This document shows, piece after piece, positions 28,601-35,054 of a DNA stretch of 53,002 nucleotides. A program made the position numbers and the translations under genes. Each line of letters opens with the position of its first letter. The first letter of the stretch is position 1. The notes below the pieces were generated by a model. It was not told where the DNA came from. It was given only the letters and a program-made list of their open reading frames with translations, and searched no databases. The stretch lies in contig NW_026971213.1 of NCBI RefSeq assembly GCF_963678635.1, forward strand, positions 1-53,002, read 5' to 3'. This stretch comes from Symsagittifera roscoffensis (taxonomy: Eukaryota > Xenacoelomorpha > Acoela > Convolutidae).

Positions 28601-30154
28601 CTTTTGAAATAAATCTAAATAATGTGCGAAGTATAACAAAAAGCGATCGAGCTATTCAAATTAAACCTACCACTTATTGTAATATATCACCAATTTCTGA
28701 AATCGAGTTTTTATTATTGTTATGTTTTTTGAAACAAATAGCTTTTTCGGTTCACTTGTTATATTAAAAATGCATCAATTGCGTAAACTTATAAATATTC
28801 GAATGTCAAAGCACATTTTATCAATAAGCTGTGAAGGTTCAACAAATTGCCAACTCGATGCAGCAAAATTTGTTGCTTTAAGTCGCATCAATATTTGCGT
28901 CCTAGGTTGGAAAACAAAGAAAATTCGTACTATAACACTTTGCTTCGCAAGTGTAAATAATCGGACAGGTGCCGAAGTCGAATTCGCTGGTGGGAGGGGA
29001 CTGTAATAGTGTCATTTATTTAGCAACTCACCACTGAGAGGGACCACATTCGGGAAGTAAAAACAAATCACAGCTAGCAAACTTTGACCATCCGATATCC
29101 CATGGACTACGTCATCAATCAAAGCCACCCCTCCCCTTCCAGCACCTTCATCTCCAGTTGTCAGTTCGTCTAATTCATCAAATTCACTCCAGTGTTTCTC
29201 AAGATACTCATTCACACCTGTGGCTGATTCGTTCAGCCAGTGGAGAATTGTAAAATCGACTTGCTGCCAGGGTAATAGCAAATGGCAATTCGAAAGAACC
29301 TGGAATCTGAAATGAAAATTTTCATAATAAAAGATTGTTCTAAAAACTTTTCAGCCTCTCGAAAAAATAATCTCGTCGAGACAAAACTGCACATCGATGC
29401 ATTTAATCTTTACCTGGACGCTGATATCTTTTCACATGTTAGGCTGATTCGAATATCCAGTCCCATCAGAGATTCAATCAACACACAATGTGAGGTCTGA
29501 AATTGACAATGCAGCATAGTGAATGAGAACAAAAAAAAACAGTTAAAACAATCAAATGTCCATTATACTCAAATTTAATGAGAATACCTGATCTAATGGC
29601 ACGTGCGTAAGCGATTGGACATTAAAGTTTGCCTGTAGCGATACGCCTCGGTTGATTAGGAATCGACATAGACCTTGAAAACCACTCTGATTCCAATGAG
29701 ACGGCGACAGACCGAACAGAGATTCACACGCCGCACCGTATATTTGACCACTCACAAACGCATGGCTGAATTCATCAGTGAAAACACAAGGCAGAGAAGA
29801 GCCTTCCTGTAATCATAATTAAGCTAGGTATATTTTGAAGGCTACTTGAGCGTACTTTCATATTGAACGAAACCACCACGCATTACTGGGTCAAGCTAAT
29901 TTCATTCTTCAACTTTTTTCACCCAGTAGTTATCTTGATGCACTTAGAAGAACTGATAGGCGTTCAAAACTTACTTCTATGTATATGATGAATTCATTCA
30001 ACTCATCTGTTAGGTGACTGAAACACGCATCTGCATCTAATTTTCCAAAAAGCCAAGTGAAAGCCAATGCAGAACGCCTGCATGCCTCATTGTAGCGCGA
30101 TCTTCTCGAAACAGTTTGCTTTCCTTGCTTGTTACTTTTGCTGTTCACATTCAT
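4525..30154 (-). CDS. CAMSAP: CAMSAP/Patronin microtubule minus-end binding protein, 22 coding exons
   Basis: The product binds and stabilises the minus ends of non-centrosomal microtubules. I traced 22 exons by GT-AG boundaries and reading phase; they total 5490 bases (1829 codons plus stop) with no frame break. A CH-type domain spans about residues 135-335 (phrases DGQSLLAVICFYFPNVV and LLTVEDLVYP are typical of the family). The conserved helix MSAIKLKMEERRR is in exon 10 (residues 633-687). Coiled coils lie near 915-955 and 1480-1575. The CKK domain, about 1690-1826, has HFLILFRD, FRAIYL, GMGPQNV and KTMSVSVDAFTIQ. The poorly conserved linkers are Ser/Asn/Gln-rich, as in other CAMSAPs. A 21.6-kb retrotransposon lies 58 bp upstream of the chosen ATG. 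That ATG is inferred: an in-frame acceptor at 30183 would allow an upstream exon beyond the element. Confidence 0.93.
4930..5144 (-). CDS. CAMSAP: CAMSAP exon 21 (CKK domain core)
   Basis: Residues 1725-1796, with the CKK motif HFLILFRD, then FRAIYL and GMGPQNV. The acceptor is GTTTCAG and the donor GTTAGT, phase 2. Confidence 0.95.
5720..5838 (-). CDS. CAMSAP: CAMSAP exon 20 (CKK domain start)
   Basis: Residues 1685-1724, containing the CKK signatures PKLFVKPTSKSNK and VFPGAVN. The acceptor is TTAAG and the donor GTAAGA. Confidence 0.93.
6125..6205 (-). CDS. CAMSAP: CAMSAP exon 19
   Basis: Residues 1658-1685, ending SEFSEYN just before the CKK domain. The acceptor is TTTCAG and the donor GTAAGA. 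Confidence 0.9.
6549..6726 (-). CDS. CAMSAP: CAMSAP exon 18
   Basis: Residues 1599-1658, with a short polyglutamine run and a basic Arg/Ser stretch (SRRGSTSSRNGDSGFK). The acceptor is TAGCAG and the donor GTGAGT. Confidence 0.88.
7097..7264 (-). CDS. CAMSAP: CAMSAP exon 17
   Basis: Residues 1543-1598. The coiled coil ends (ARRERIMAQYLQKKAEKE), then a Gly-rich linker follows. The acceptor is GTTTCAG and the donor GTTAGT. Confidence 0.9.
7265..9440. other. Intron 16 of CAMSAP
   Basis: AT-rich intron of 2.2 kb. I see no gene, no recognisable mobile element and no clear repeat. Confidence 0.5.
9441..9563 (-). CDS. CAMSAP: CAMSAP exon 16 (coiled coil)
   Basis: Residues 1502-1542, all helical (FLRRQREKQQRDLEKRRK). 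The acceptor is ACGTAG and the donor GTGTGC. Phase 0 at both ends. Confidence 0.85.
10016..10185 (-). CDS. CAMSAP: CAMSAP exon 15
   Basis: Residues 1445-1501, ending in the charged start of the third coiled coil (EDEEERKRREK). The acceptor is GTTTCAG and the donor GTAAAA. Confidence 0.85.
10503..10802 (-). CDS. CAMSAP: CAMSAP exon 14
   Basis: Residues 1345-1445. It begins near the family's short conserved motif with a hydrophobic FSVNF core followed by a basic stretch (PPKPRLTTNKRTP), the region tied to microtubule binding in relatives. The acceptor is GTTTCAG and the donor GTACGC. Confidence 0.85.
10803..11661. other. Intron 13 of CAMSAP with an interspersed repeat
   Basis: The stretch 11377-11445 shares GAAGAGCGTAAT followed by GAATTTGAA(T/C)TGAA with 16185-16235 and, more weakly, 22120-22175, so it is an interspersed repeat fragment. 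Nothing else is recognisable. Confidence 0.4.
11662..12890 (-). CDS. CAMSAP: CAMSAP exon 13 (largest)
   Basis: Residues 935-1345. It completes the coiled coil (FITEMETRKLHSEREMQ), then runs into a long Gln/Asn/His-rich and Ser-rich low-complexity linker. The acceptor is TTTTTAG and the donor GTAAGT. Confidence 0.9.
13109..13677 (-). CDS. CAMSAP: CAMSAP exon 12
   Basis: Residues 746-935. A Gln/Asn/Arg-rich linker ends in the start of a coiled coil (LERDMLIEQNQILAREL). The acceptor is GTTTTAG and the donor GTGAGT. It ends in phase 2. Confidence 0.88.
13832..14257. mobile_element. Complete hAT-type MITE with 8-bp target duplication
   Basis: A 426-bp non-coding element. It starts CAGGGGCGGATTTAGG and ends CCTAGATCCGCCCCTG, an inverted terminal repeat of about 16 bp of the hAT type. 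It is flanked on both sides by CCGAAACG (13824-13831 and 14258-14265), a perfect 8-bp target duplication. The interior has long poly-G/poly-C runs next to the ends, GGCGCC palindromes and a poly-A run. It has no transposase and would rely on one in trans. Confidence 0.92.
14702..15113. mobile_element. Second hAT-type MITE, carrying an inverted fragment of the first family
   Basis: A 412-bp element. It starts CAGGGTGACCACTT and ends AAGTGGTCACCCTG, a perfect 14-bp inverted repeat. The 8-bp duplication AATCTAAG flanks it (14694-14701 and 15114-15121). Bases about 14750-15010 match the interior of the 13832-14257 element in reverse orientation. The last 70 bases repeat the string TAGTGACC. The termini differ from those of the neighbour, so this is a chimera or a nested insertion. 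Confidence 0.9.
15665..15890 (-). repeat. SINE-like repeat with tRNA-Lys-like head
   Basis: On the minus strand the sequence from 15847 down contains an A box (TGGCTGAGTGGTTAG), a CTCTTAA anticodon-loop-like string and a B box (GGTTCGAATC), spaced as in a tRNA. The stems pair poorly, so it is not a working tRNA gene. The following stretch (CACGAC..AAAAGCAGCT) recurs at 26655-26840, as expected of a SINE. Confidence 0.6.
16100..16850. repeat. Interspersed repeats in intron 11
   Basis: The stretch 16180-16390 shares strings with 1190-1320, 11380-11445 and 22100-22260. The stretch 16600-16760 resembles 3080-3210 and contains an antisense B-box-like string, suggesting a second SINE-type family. 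The boundaries are uncertain. Confidence 0.4.
16954..17127 (-). CDS. CAMSAP: CAMSAP exon 11
   Basis: Residues 688-745, an acidic linker rich in Glu/Asp/Ser. The acceptor is TTTTAG and the donor GTAAGA, phase 0 at both ends. Confidence 0.8.
17128..17845. other. Intron 10 of CAMSAP
   Basis: AT-rich, with a 14-base G run at about 17643-17656 next to a possible decayed MITE end. No gene was seen. Confidence 0.4.
17846..18007 (-). CDS. CAMSAP: CAMSAP exon 10 (conserved MSAIK helix)
   Basis: Residues 634-687. MSAIKLKMEERRRCIQKE and the following IGKTAFMRVIK form the most conserved central helix of CAMSAP proteins. The acceptor is TCTTAG and the donor GTGAGA, phase 0 at both ends. Confidence 0.92.
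18448..18952 (-). CDS. CAMSAP: CAMSAP exon 9
   Basis: Residues 465-633, a low-complexity Ser/Asn/Arg linker ending in an acidic patch (GDDSDDVNSEPE). The acceptor is ATCGTAG and the donor GTGAGT. Confidence 0.8.
19168..19414 (-). CDS. CAMSAP: CAMSAP exon 8
   Basis: Residues 383-465, a Ser/Pro-rich linker (TVSPSLPSPPSEVN). The acceptor is TTTTAG. The donor GTTAAC is weak, but it is the only one that gives the right phase. Confidence 0.72.
19620..20190. repeat. Cluster of CAGATCTGAAAT palindromic motifs in intron 7
   Basis: About ten copies of AGATCT or close variants (TTCAGATCTGAAAT, GGATCTGAAAT, CACATCTGAAA, TGATCTGAAG) lie within 550 bases. They occur in both orientations with irregular spacing. 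No coding potential is seen. It may be the subterminal repeat region of a non-autonomous transposon or a protein-binding array. Confidence 0.55.
20340..20380 (-). CDS. CAMSAP: CAMSAP exon 7 (41-bp microexon)
   Basis: Thirteen full codons plus one base at each end (SKSMNSFAAVRNA). The acceptor is GCTTCAG and the donor GTAATT. It is required to keep frame between exons 6 and 8. Confidence 0.7.
20758..20848 (-). CDS. CAMSAP: CAMSAP exon 6
   Basis: Residues 339-369, an acidic linker (PENEPWEEKKAEEN). The acceptor is TTGCAG and the donor GTAAGA. Phases fit exons 5 and 7. Confidence 0.75.
22340..23790 (-). pseudogene. Broken Jockey-like LINE (reverse transcriptase thumb and C-terminus)
   Basis: On the minus strand, scattered frames encode phrases typical of Jockey/RTE-like reverse transcriptases: QTYVDDLHPF near 23580, NWGQLKETLNITDK and ILDYAAIAWSH near 23150-23220, and TVQNAALRIVTGC near 23090-23120, then a weakly conserved tail to about 22440. 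Stops and frame changes separate them, so the copy is dead. A 22-base G run at 22737-22758 interrupts it. It lies in CAMSAP intron 5. Confidence 0.7.
23740..23880. repeat. Repeat shared with 28720-28840
   Basis: The string GAAACAAATAG..TTTTTCGG, followed by GCATCAA and GTCAAAGCACAT, recurs in the same order at 28730-28840. Both lie directly beside LINE remnants, so this may be a shared repeat end or a SINE that uses the LINE machinery. Confidence 0.5.
24174..24431 (-). CDS. CAMSAP: CAMSAP exon 5 (CH domain, second half)
   Basis: Residues 253-339, carrying MSFSDCVHNLSLVCDF and LLTVEDLVYP, the family's CH end. A 4.6-kb transposon-filled intron precedes it. The acceptor is TTTCAG and the donor GTTAGT. 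Confidence 0.9.
24890..26170. repeat. Tandem array of ~165-bp units in intron 4
   Basis: The phrase (A/T)TCGCAAC(T/C)CCTGAG and its variants recur at about 25147, 25290, 25450, 25620, 25785, 25950 and 26112. Each follows TATCTCGAAAACTACAAGGATTTG and precedes CCCAACTACAGGGT. Units are 145-170 bp, about 8 in number, and diverged. This is a satellite-like block. The unit length, near that of a nucleosome, is typical of satellites. Confidence 0.8.
26330..26660. repeat. GATA-rich microsatellites within a duplicated segment
   Basis: Imperfect (TAGA)n runs lie at 26340-26370 and 26620-26660. The flanking strings TTGCAATATA(C/T)GATATA and AAACATG(G/C) also recur at 26228 and 26517, so the microsatellite sits inside a larger, roughly 290-bp direct repeat. 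Confidence 0.6.
26655..26860 (-). repeat. Second copy of the tRNA-Lys-headed SINE
   Basis: On the minus strand TGGCTGAATGGTTAGTG and ATCGCAG recall the A-box head of the copy at 15665-15890, followed by the shared AAAAGCAGCT and GAGGCGAAG strings. The B box is decayed. Confidence 0.55.
27566..28639 (-). pseudogene. 5'-truncated LINE ORF: C-terminal CCHC knuckle and probable restriction-like endonuclease
   Basis: The open frame of about 357 codons has no reverse transcriptase core. It begins in the region after the polymerase (QAQLPIRFGGFGLRS, typical of R2/NeSL-like elements). It has a C-x2-C-x9-H-x4-C knuckle (CPLCPNETLDQFAQHALTC) and then RPADVLVP and DAALDITVV, which fit the D-rich core of a restriction-like endonuclease. 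LINEs commonly insert 5'-truncated, which explains the missing front. The frame itself is unbroken, so this copy may be young. It lies in CAMSAP intron 4, in the same orientation as the gene. Its GC content is clearly above that of the intron. Confidence 0.72.
29032..29306 (-). CDS. CAMSAP: CAMSAP exon 4 (CH domain, first half)
   Basis: Residues 161-253, with the CH signatures VDFTILHWLNE and DGQSLLAVICFYFPNVV. The acceptor TTTTCATTTCAG was chosen over a CAG at 29264 because only it keeps the phase of exon 3. The donor is GTGAGT. Confidence 0.9.
29414..29496 (-). CDS. CAMSAP: CAMSAP exon 3
   Basis: Residues 134-161, beginning TSHCVLIESLMG, which lines up with the family's helix before the CH core. 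The acceptor is TTTCAG and the donor GTAAAG. It ends in phase 2. Confidence 0.85.
29588..29806 (-). CDS. CAMSAP: CAMSAP exon 2
   Basis: Residues 61-133, phase 0 at both ends. The acceptor is TTACAG and the donor GTATTC. It corresponds to the family segment leading into the CH domain. Confidence 0.85.
29975..30154 (-). CDS. CAMSAP: CAMSAP exon 1 (first recognised coding exon)
   Basis: Encodes residues 1-60, ending in a conserved N-terminal helix (YNEACRRSALAFTWLFG). The start is taken at the ATG at 30152-30154. The frame stays open up to a TTTTCAG acceptor at 30183-30189, so an earlier exon is possible. The donor is GTAAGT, phase 0. Confidence 0.8.
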
Positions 30155-30212
30155 CACATAGATGTAAAAACATTTGCATGGCCTGAAAACACGCAGAAGA
30201 GATGGGTGAAGG

Positions 30213-30875
30213 TGTGCCATTCTGCCAGATGACACAGCACAACCTTCCCGCGACAGAAAAAAAAGTGACTAAAGGCCTTATGAACAAAAAAGTGTTGCGA
30301 CGGAGGGTCAGAATGTTCTAGAATTTTTTTTTTTTTAATTTCGATCGGAAGAAATAGAAAAAAGACGGCCATTTTGAATGAAAAGACGAAAATCAGAACC
30401 ACGATAGAGATTGTGAAGAACAGTCGTGCAAGAAAATTACGAAGCCTCTTATCGTGGCAATAACACACGATAAGAACCTTAGCGACGGATATTTGTGGAG
30501 ACGGAGGCTTCAGTGGGGGGAAGAGAAATACCACGGAACCCTCCCGGGACACGAAATATAGGAGATAAGAGTGTTATCTCAAGAAAATCACGGGAGCGGA
30601 GGCTTGGTCCCCCAGAGACTGTTATATGTGAAGGGACGGGGTAAACTAACTTCAACAGTTGCTGTAATGTCCTAGATCTTAATTAACACCGTTATTATTT
30701 AATATTTCAGAGCATGAGTAGATAGAAAAAGGGAAAGGGTCAATCCATCTCCAATGGATTTAATATAGAACTGTCACACAAAAACATATAAAAATAGGTT
30801 GTTCGAGCCGTGTTTTTAATGACAATCACGTAGTCTGAGGATCCGAGACTCAGCTATGTGGTTGTGTTCGCATGT
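30213..30875 (+). repeat. 5' LTR
   Basis: About 663 bp, matching 51099-51776. It starts TGTGCC; identity ends at GTTCGCATGT. A CA three bases before that end would be the canonical terminus. It contains the hairpin ATCCATCTCCAATGGAT and one copy each of CGGAGGGT and ACCCTCC, the motif repeated in the leader. It carries the promoter by family rule; no clear TATA box was seen. Confidence 0.93.
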
Positions 30876-31123
30876 AAAACGTAAAACCAAACAAAAATAG
30901 TGTATAACCAAGAAAAAGCCAAAAATAAATTTATTTAAAAACAAAAAAAGTACAAAAAACAGTAAAAAATCCAAAAAAGACCAAAAACAGTAAAAAACAT
31001 AAAGTGACAGTTTATATGTTATTTCCGGACGAGATGTGATCTGACCTTCCTATTTGTTGTTGTTTCAGATTGATTTATATCGTTTCTGATAGAAAGATTG
31101 TGTGTTTTGGTGAAGGGTTGGGT

Positions 31124-32731
31124 ACCCTCCCTCGAGTGTAATTTGAGTGTTTAAGCACGTTAATGGTGATTTTGCCGGTGACCGGAGGGTAGAGTGGCAG
31201 GCTGATCAACGTGTTCCACACTCAACAGGCACATCAAGGACAACATCCGCAACGACTGTTGGGTATCGTTGAAGCAATTTTAGTATCGTTCGGGTACTAT
31301 TTCCTTACAACTTAAGTGGTGGGGGGCACGATTGGCGCGGTCCGATTGTACCCTCCATCGATTACAAATTTCCGAGTTAAGGGTCTTAATTCGGATATTT
31401 TGGTGCAAAGGAGGGTATAGTACTATTCATTAACGACTATTAATAGATTATTATCCTTATTATATATTACTTATCTCCTATTTAGACCCAAGAAACACCC
31501 ATTTTTTGTCGAAAATTACCAATTTTTGACAAAACTGTAGAACCCCAAATTTTCGGATATCCGAGCTTTTCCGATAGGCAAAAAGCTTTTATATAGAGAG
31601 TAACTACGTAGTTCGATCCCCTTCACTAAAGAAACCGCGTGAGCAAAGACTCAGGAGAAGTTAGAAAAACGAAAATTTTTCGATCAAAATTTTGATAATT
31701 TTCTGTATTTTGTCAATCTGTTTTGGGGATCGAGTTTTTGAGTTTTTAGAGTTAGAGCAATAAAATTTTTTGCGTTAGGAGCGTGCTAGCATAACGTGCT
31801 CGGTTACTAGAGAAATTTTTGGGCAACCCTCCGAGTAGCTCCGTGGATAGAGCTAACGACTTAAGGTTTGGAAAAGGAAGGAATCGGAGGGTCCAAATTT
31901 GATAGTTTTTGGCCAAATTTTTGTTTCTAAACCAATTTTGGTCCGGTTTTTTGTATTATTCCAGTGCCGTACAGGGCTGCTACGCTCATTTCAAGTAGTT
32001 TTAGGCACTTTCGACCGGAATTGCGGAAAAAGTCTTTCAGAACCTATATAGGTGGTAAAAAAAGGCCATTTTGTTGAACGCGTTTTTGGCGATTTCTCAA
32101 AGACTAGTGATCCGATCGGGATAATTTTGGTACCATAAGTCGACGTTTTTGACCACTTTTCCGAATCGCAACCGTTTTTTGGTTGATTATTTCGGAAAAG
32201 AAAAATTTTTTTAGAATTTGTTGGTTCGGAGGGTCCAAATCACGGGCAACCCTCCGAGCGGCAGAAAATTTTATCAAAACATCTTTTTATTCAACTGGGA
32301 AGGTTGACCGTGTCAGCCAACCTAGCTTTAAGTCAGGTAGACCGCTTTCAGAGGCTTTACTGCGGTGATATTACCCTTTTTTTTGATTTTGGGGGAACCC
32401 TCCGAAGTGACCCTCCGGAGTCAGCTAAACCCTTTAGCAACCCTCCTTAGTGGAAAATTTCCACGAGATCACCCTAAGAAGTTATAACAGCTCCCCTTAG
32501 AGATCTTACCTTGTTTTGACGCTTTTTGAAGGTAGTAGGAGAACCTTCTAAGCGAGATCAAAAAATTTGAAAATTTTGGAGGTACCCTCCGAAGTAACCC
32601 TCCGGAGCATATTAAGCATCTTATTGACCCTCCTTAGTAAATTTAGGGGGACCCTCCGAAGTAACTTGGGTGATTAAGGTACCCTCCGAAGTAACTTGGG
32701 TGATCAAGGTACCCTCCGAGGTAACCCTCCG
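31124..32731. repeat. ACCCTCC(G) / (C)GGAGGGT motif array
   Basis: Forward copies lie near 31124, 31350, 31826, 32249, 32397, 32410, 32440, 32584, 32597, 32627, 32651, 32681, 32711 and 32724. Reverse-complement copies lie near 31183, 31410, 31885 and 32227. At 32651-32731 a 30-bp unit (ACCCTCCGAAGTAACTTGGG plus 10) is in direct tandem. Opposite orientations could pair in RNA. Confidence 0.85.
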
Positions 32732-32970
32732 GAGTGTCTTAAACCTTCTAACGATCTTCCTTGTTAGAGACTTGAGTAAAATTTCTGTGGCAATTTGGGA
32801 AACGGAAAATATCCATTTAATTAAGATCATATTAGGATATTAGGCGTGCTTATCAGGATCATAAGAACCCATTCTGACCCGGAAATTTGTGATCAACTTT
32901 GGATTCTACATTGGGTGTATCAGAAGTACCCGAACAAAGAAATTTTTTTTGATTGTGATTTTGGTTGTGT

Positions 32971-33155
32971 GGTTGCCTTGAGCTACTTAATAGGAAAGTT
33001 CGGGCAATCCGGGAACAAATAAAAGAAGACCTCGGTGAGTGTATTAGGCAAATACACACTCACTTGAGAAGAAAAGTTGTTCCCTGCTCTCGTGCACTTG
33101 GAGCGTTCCGGGTGTGGGGGAGCTTTTTCATAGACTTTAGAAATTTTCGATCAGA
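32971..33155 (+). ncRNA. Structured leader RNA unit, copy 1
   Basis: Predicted by eye: hairpin A, TTGCC/GGCAA with inner GAGCT/AGTTC; hairpin B, GGGAACAA/TTGTTCCC enclosing GTGAGTGT/ACACTCAC; hairpin C, GCTCTC/GGGGAGC enclosing TTGGA/TCCGG. Copy 2 lies 185 bases downstream and keeps the same pairings with changed bases. Confidence 0.7.
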
Positions 33156-33325
33156 GGTTGCCTTGAGCTACTTGGTAGGACAGCTCGGGCAATCGCAGGA
33201 CACCTAAAAGAAGACCTCGGTGGGTGTAATAGGCAGACACACACCCACTTGAGAAGACTGTGTCCTGGGCTTCGTTCTTTCGGATCGTTCCGATTGGGGG
33301 AAGTCTTTTTCTTTAAGACTAAGTT
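33156..33325 (+). ncRNA. Structured leader RNA unit, copy 2
   Basis: Hairpin A: TTGCC/GGCAA with GAGCT/AGCTC. Hairpin B: AGGACAC/GTGTCCT enclosing GTGGGTGT/ACACCCAC. Hairpin C: GGCTTC/GAAGTC enclosing TCGGA/TCCGA. Several stems differ from copy 1 by paired changes (A-T to G-C in the inner B stem; most of the outer B stem). A short AGTC/GACT hairpin follows at 33302-33320. Confidence 0.7.
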
Positions 33326-33734
33326 TTAATTATCTATTTCTGAATCATCACTGCTTTTTATCAAAGATTGTTTAATTTTAACAAAGCAGTGACTTGATAA
33401 ATTGTGTGGCAATAAATTGATACTGACAAAAGGTCGCTGTCACCTGTAGGATATTCTTATCTGATTATCGATTGTGTTTTGTGTGTCGATTATATCTTGT
33501 GGAAACTTAGTGATACTGTTATACTATACAACCGGGTTGAGTTTGCATTATATCAATACTGGGTAGACCCTGTGTGTAACTTTAGCTGAGTCACTAATTT
33601 AGTCGTGAGAGATCTAAGAGACATTTTGATACTGACGGAATCGAGTAGGCAGCGTTAAGTGATTTAACTAAATCTTGTTTGTGGTACGTTTGCATTGCCA
33701 TCGAATTACGAATACTTTCATTTTGTTAAAAACT

Positions 33735-35054
33735 ATGCAGCGCAGGGACTCGCTAGGATCGACTACTAAAATTCCCAAGCTAAGCAAGGGAAGCACGCGG
33801 AAGTTTAGAACTAGGCGTAGCCAAACCTCGTTTAGCAGCGCTTCCGACGCGTTTGCTGAAGACGAATCGACTAAAGGTCAACCTGATCTTTCAGTGAGCG
33901 AAATGAAACTAAGGAGCGAGAAAAACCTCGATGGCAATCAAAGGCGGAGCGCCGAGGCCGAGCCTGCGAGCGAAACGCTGGTGGATCCCTTTGACGAAGG
34001 GGAGCGAACGCTCATTCGACCCGACTTTGAGCCAGACGAGGTCCTCGAACGGGAGGAAGCCGAGAGGACAGAGGAGACCTCGGAGCGTCCCGAGGTCGAA
34101 CCTCGGGAGGAAGTGTTGTACAGGGGAATGTCCAAATCGGAGACCAAGAGTCACAGGTGGAGGGGAGAATACTCACATTCGGCTAGTACCCACTCATCTC
34201 TGGCCAAGCAGAGCAACAACGCGATGATGTCGAGTATAAGCCCGAGTGGAGAACAAACGGGTTCGAAGGCCAAGAAGATTTGGAAGTCCTTGTACGACGA
34301 ACGCATGGCGTCACTACCAACTGTAGGTTTGACTTCCAGTGATGACTACCCGGAGATAACCCATCCGGATGTGAACTTCACACCGTGCCCAAGGAATGAT
34401 ATGAGCAGGAAGGCGTCATCAACCTCGCCGACCAGGCCCATGTCAGATGGGATAACGATGGGAGCGTCGTCAATCTTCGACAGATTAATGACGTCGATGA
34501 GCAAGCAAAGAGGCGGTGCGTCATCAAGCACCAGGCTGCAGCCGCCGTTGACCTCATCTTCTATGGGACTAACCCCGTCAATTGGGGCCACTGGCGACAT
34601 AAGTGACATGTTCGCTGGCGTAATGAATGGTCTGGAGGAACTGAGACGGGACATGACTAAAAGAATAGATCAGGTGGATGAGAGAGCTCACAAGGGTCAA
34701 GAGAATCTGAGAGATGAACTAACGCACGTGAAATCGCAGGCGAGGAATGATCTAGCTCAGTTGATTCGCAACACCGATCAATGCCTGGCGGAGAGCCTGG
34801 CACAGGCAAACAAAGAGTCAGAGGAAAGAGAGGCTAGGATGACAAGAGAGATCGAGCGGTTATTGAATGATCATGATAATACCTACGCCCAAACGATGAC
34901 TGGCCTGGAGAAGAGGTTGGACGCCAAATCTGACTTGATGATGCGGAAGCTTGACGCGATCCTGAATGGGAGAAGTTGGCAGGAGCATTCCAACTCAAGG
35001 GAGCGCTCACAGTGCCAGAACCCAGCAAGGCTCGAGAACGAACTACGAACATAG
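33735..35054 (+). CDS. Retroelement ORF1, coiled-coil protein (gag-associated)
   Basis: 439 codons from the first good ATG (MQRRDSLGST) at 33735; the frame is open slightly upstream. The N-terminal two thirds is charged and low-complexity (Glu/Arg and Ser-rich). Residues about 300-430 form a long predicted coiled coil (EELRRDMTKRIDQVDERAH, then LIRNTDQCLAESLAQANKE). It has no zinc finger and no capsid fold that I recognise. It overlaps ORF2 by 89 bases in another frame. It may be the N-terminal part of gag reached by +1 frameshifting, or a separate protein. The function is unknown; assembly or RNA binding is a guess. Confidence 0.8.
   Translation: MQRRDSLGSTTKIPKLSKGSTRKFRTRRSQTSFSSASDAFAEDESTKGQPDLSVSEMKLRSEKNLDGNQRRSAEAEPASETLVDPFDEGERTLIRPDFEPDEVLEREEAERTEETSERPEVEPREEVLYRGMSKSETKSHRWRGEYSHSASTHSSLAKQSNNAMMSSISPSGEQTGSKAKKIWKSLYDERMASLPTVGLTSSDDYPEITHPDVNFTPCPRNDMSRKASSTSPTRPMSDGITMGASSIFDRLMTSMSKQRGGASSSTRLQPPLTSSSMGLTPSIGATGDISDMFAGVMNGLEELRRDMTKRIDQVDERAHKGQENLRDELTHVKSQARNDLAQLIRNTDQCLAESLAQANKESEEREARMTREIERLLNDHDNTYAQTMTGLEKRLDAKSDLMMRKLDAILNGRSWQEHSNSRERSQCQNPARLENELRT

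Larger units (their letters stand above)
30876..33734 (+). other. Long untranslated leader of the retrotransposon
   Basis: There is no substantial ORF over 2.86 kb. The first 130 bases are A-rich. From 31120 to 32740 ACCCTCC(G) and its complement recur. From 32971 to about 33325 there is a duplicated structured unit. Leaders of this size are unusual for Ty3 elements and might hold packaging, translation or splicing signals. Confidence 0.75.

Noticed and set aside
30154-30552. Minus-strand ORFs inside the LTRs (also 50986-51453)
   Set aside because: They lie in the LTR sequence on the opposite strand, have no family match and arise twice only because the LTR is duplicated.
30876-30900. tRNA primer binding site after the 5' LTR
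   Set aside because: The bases after the LTR (AAAACGTAAAACC) match no tRNA 3' end that I recognise; the LTR end itself is uncertain by three bases.
33909-34154. Minus-strand ORFs across the retroelement genes, such as 35803-36408
   Set aside because: They are antisense shadows of long sense ORFs with clear domains.
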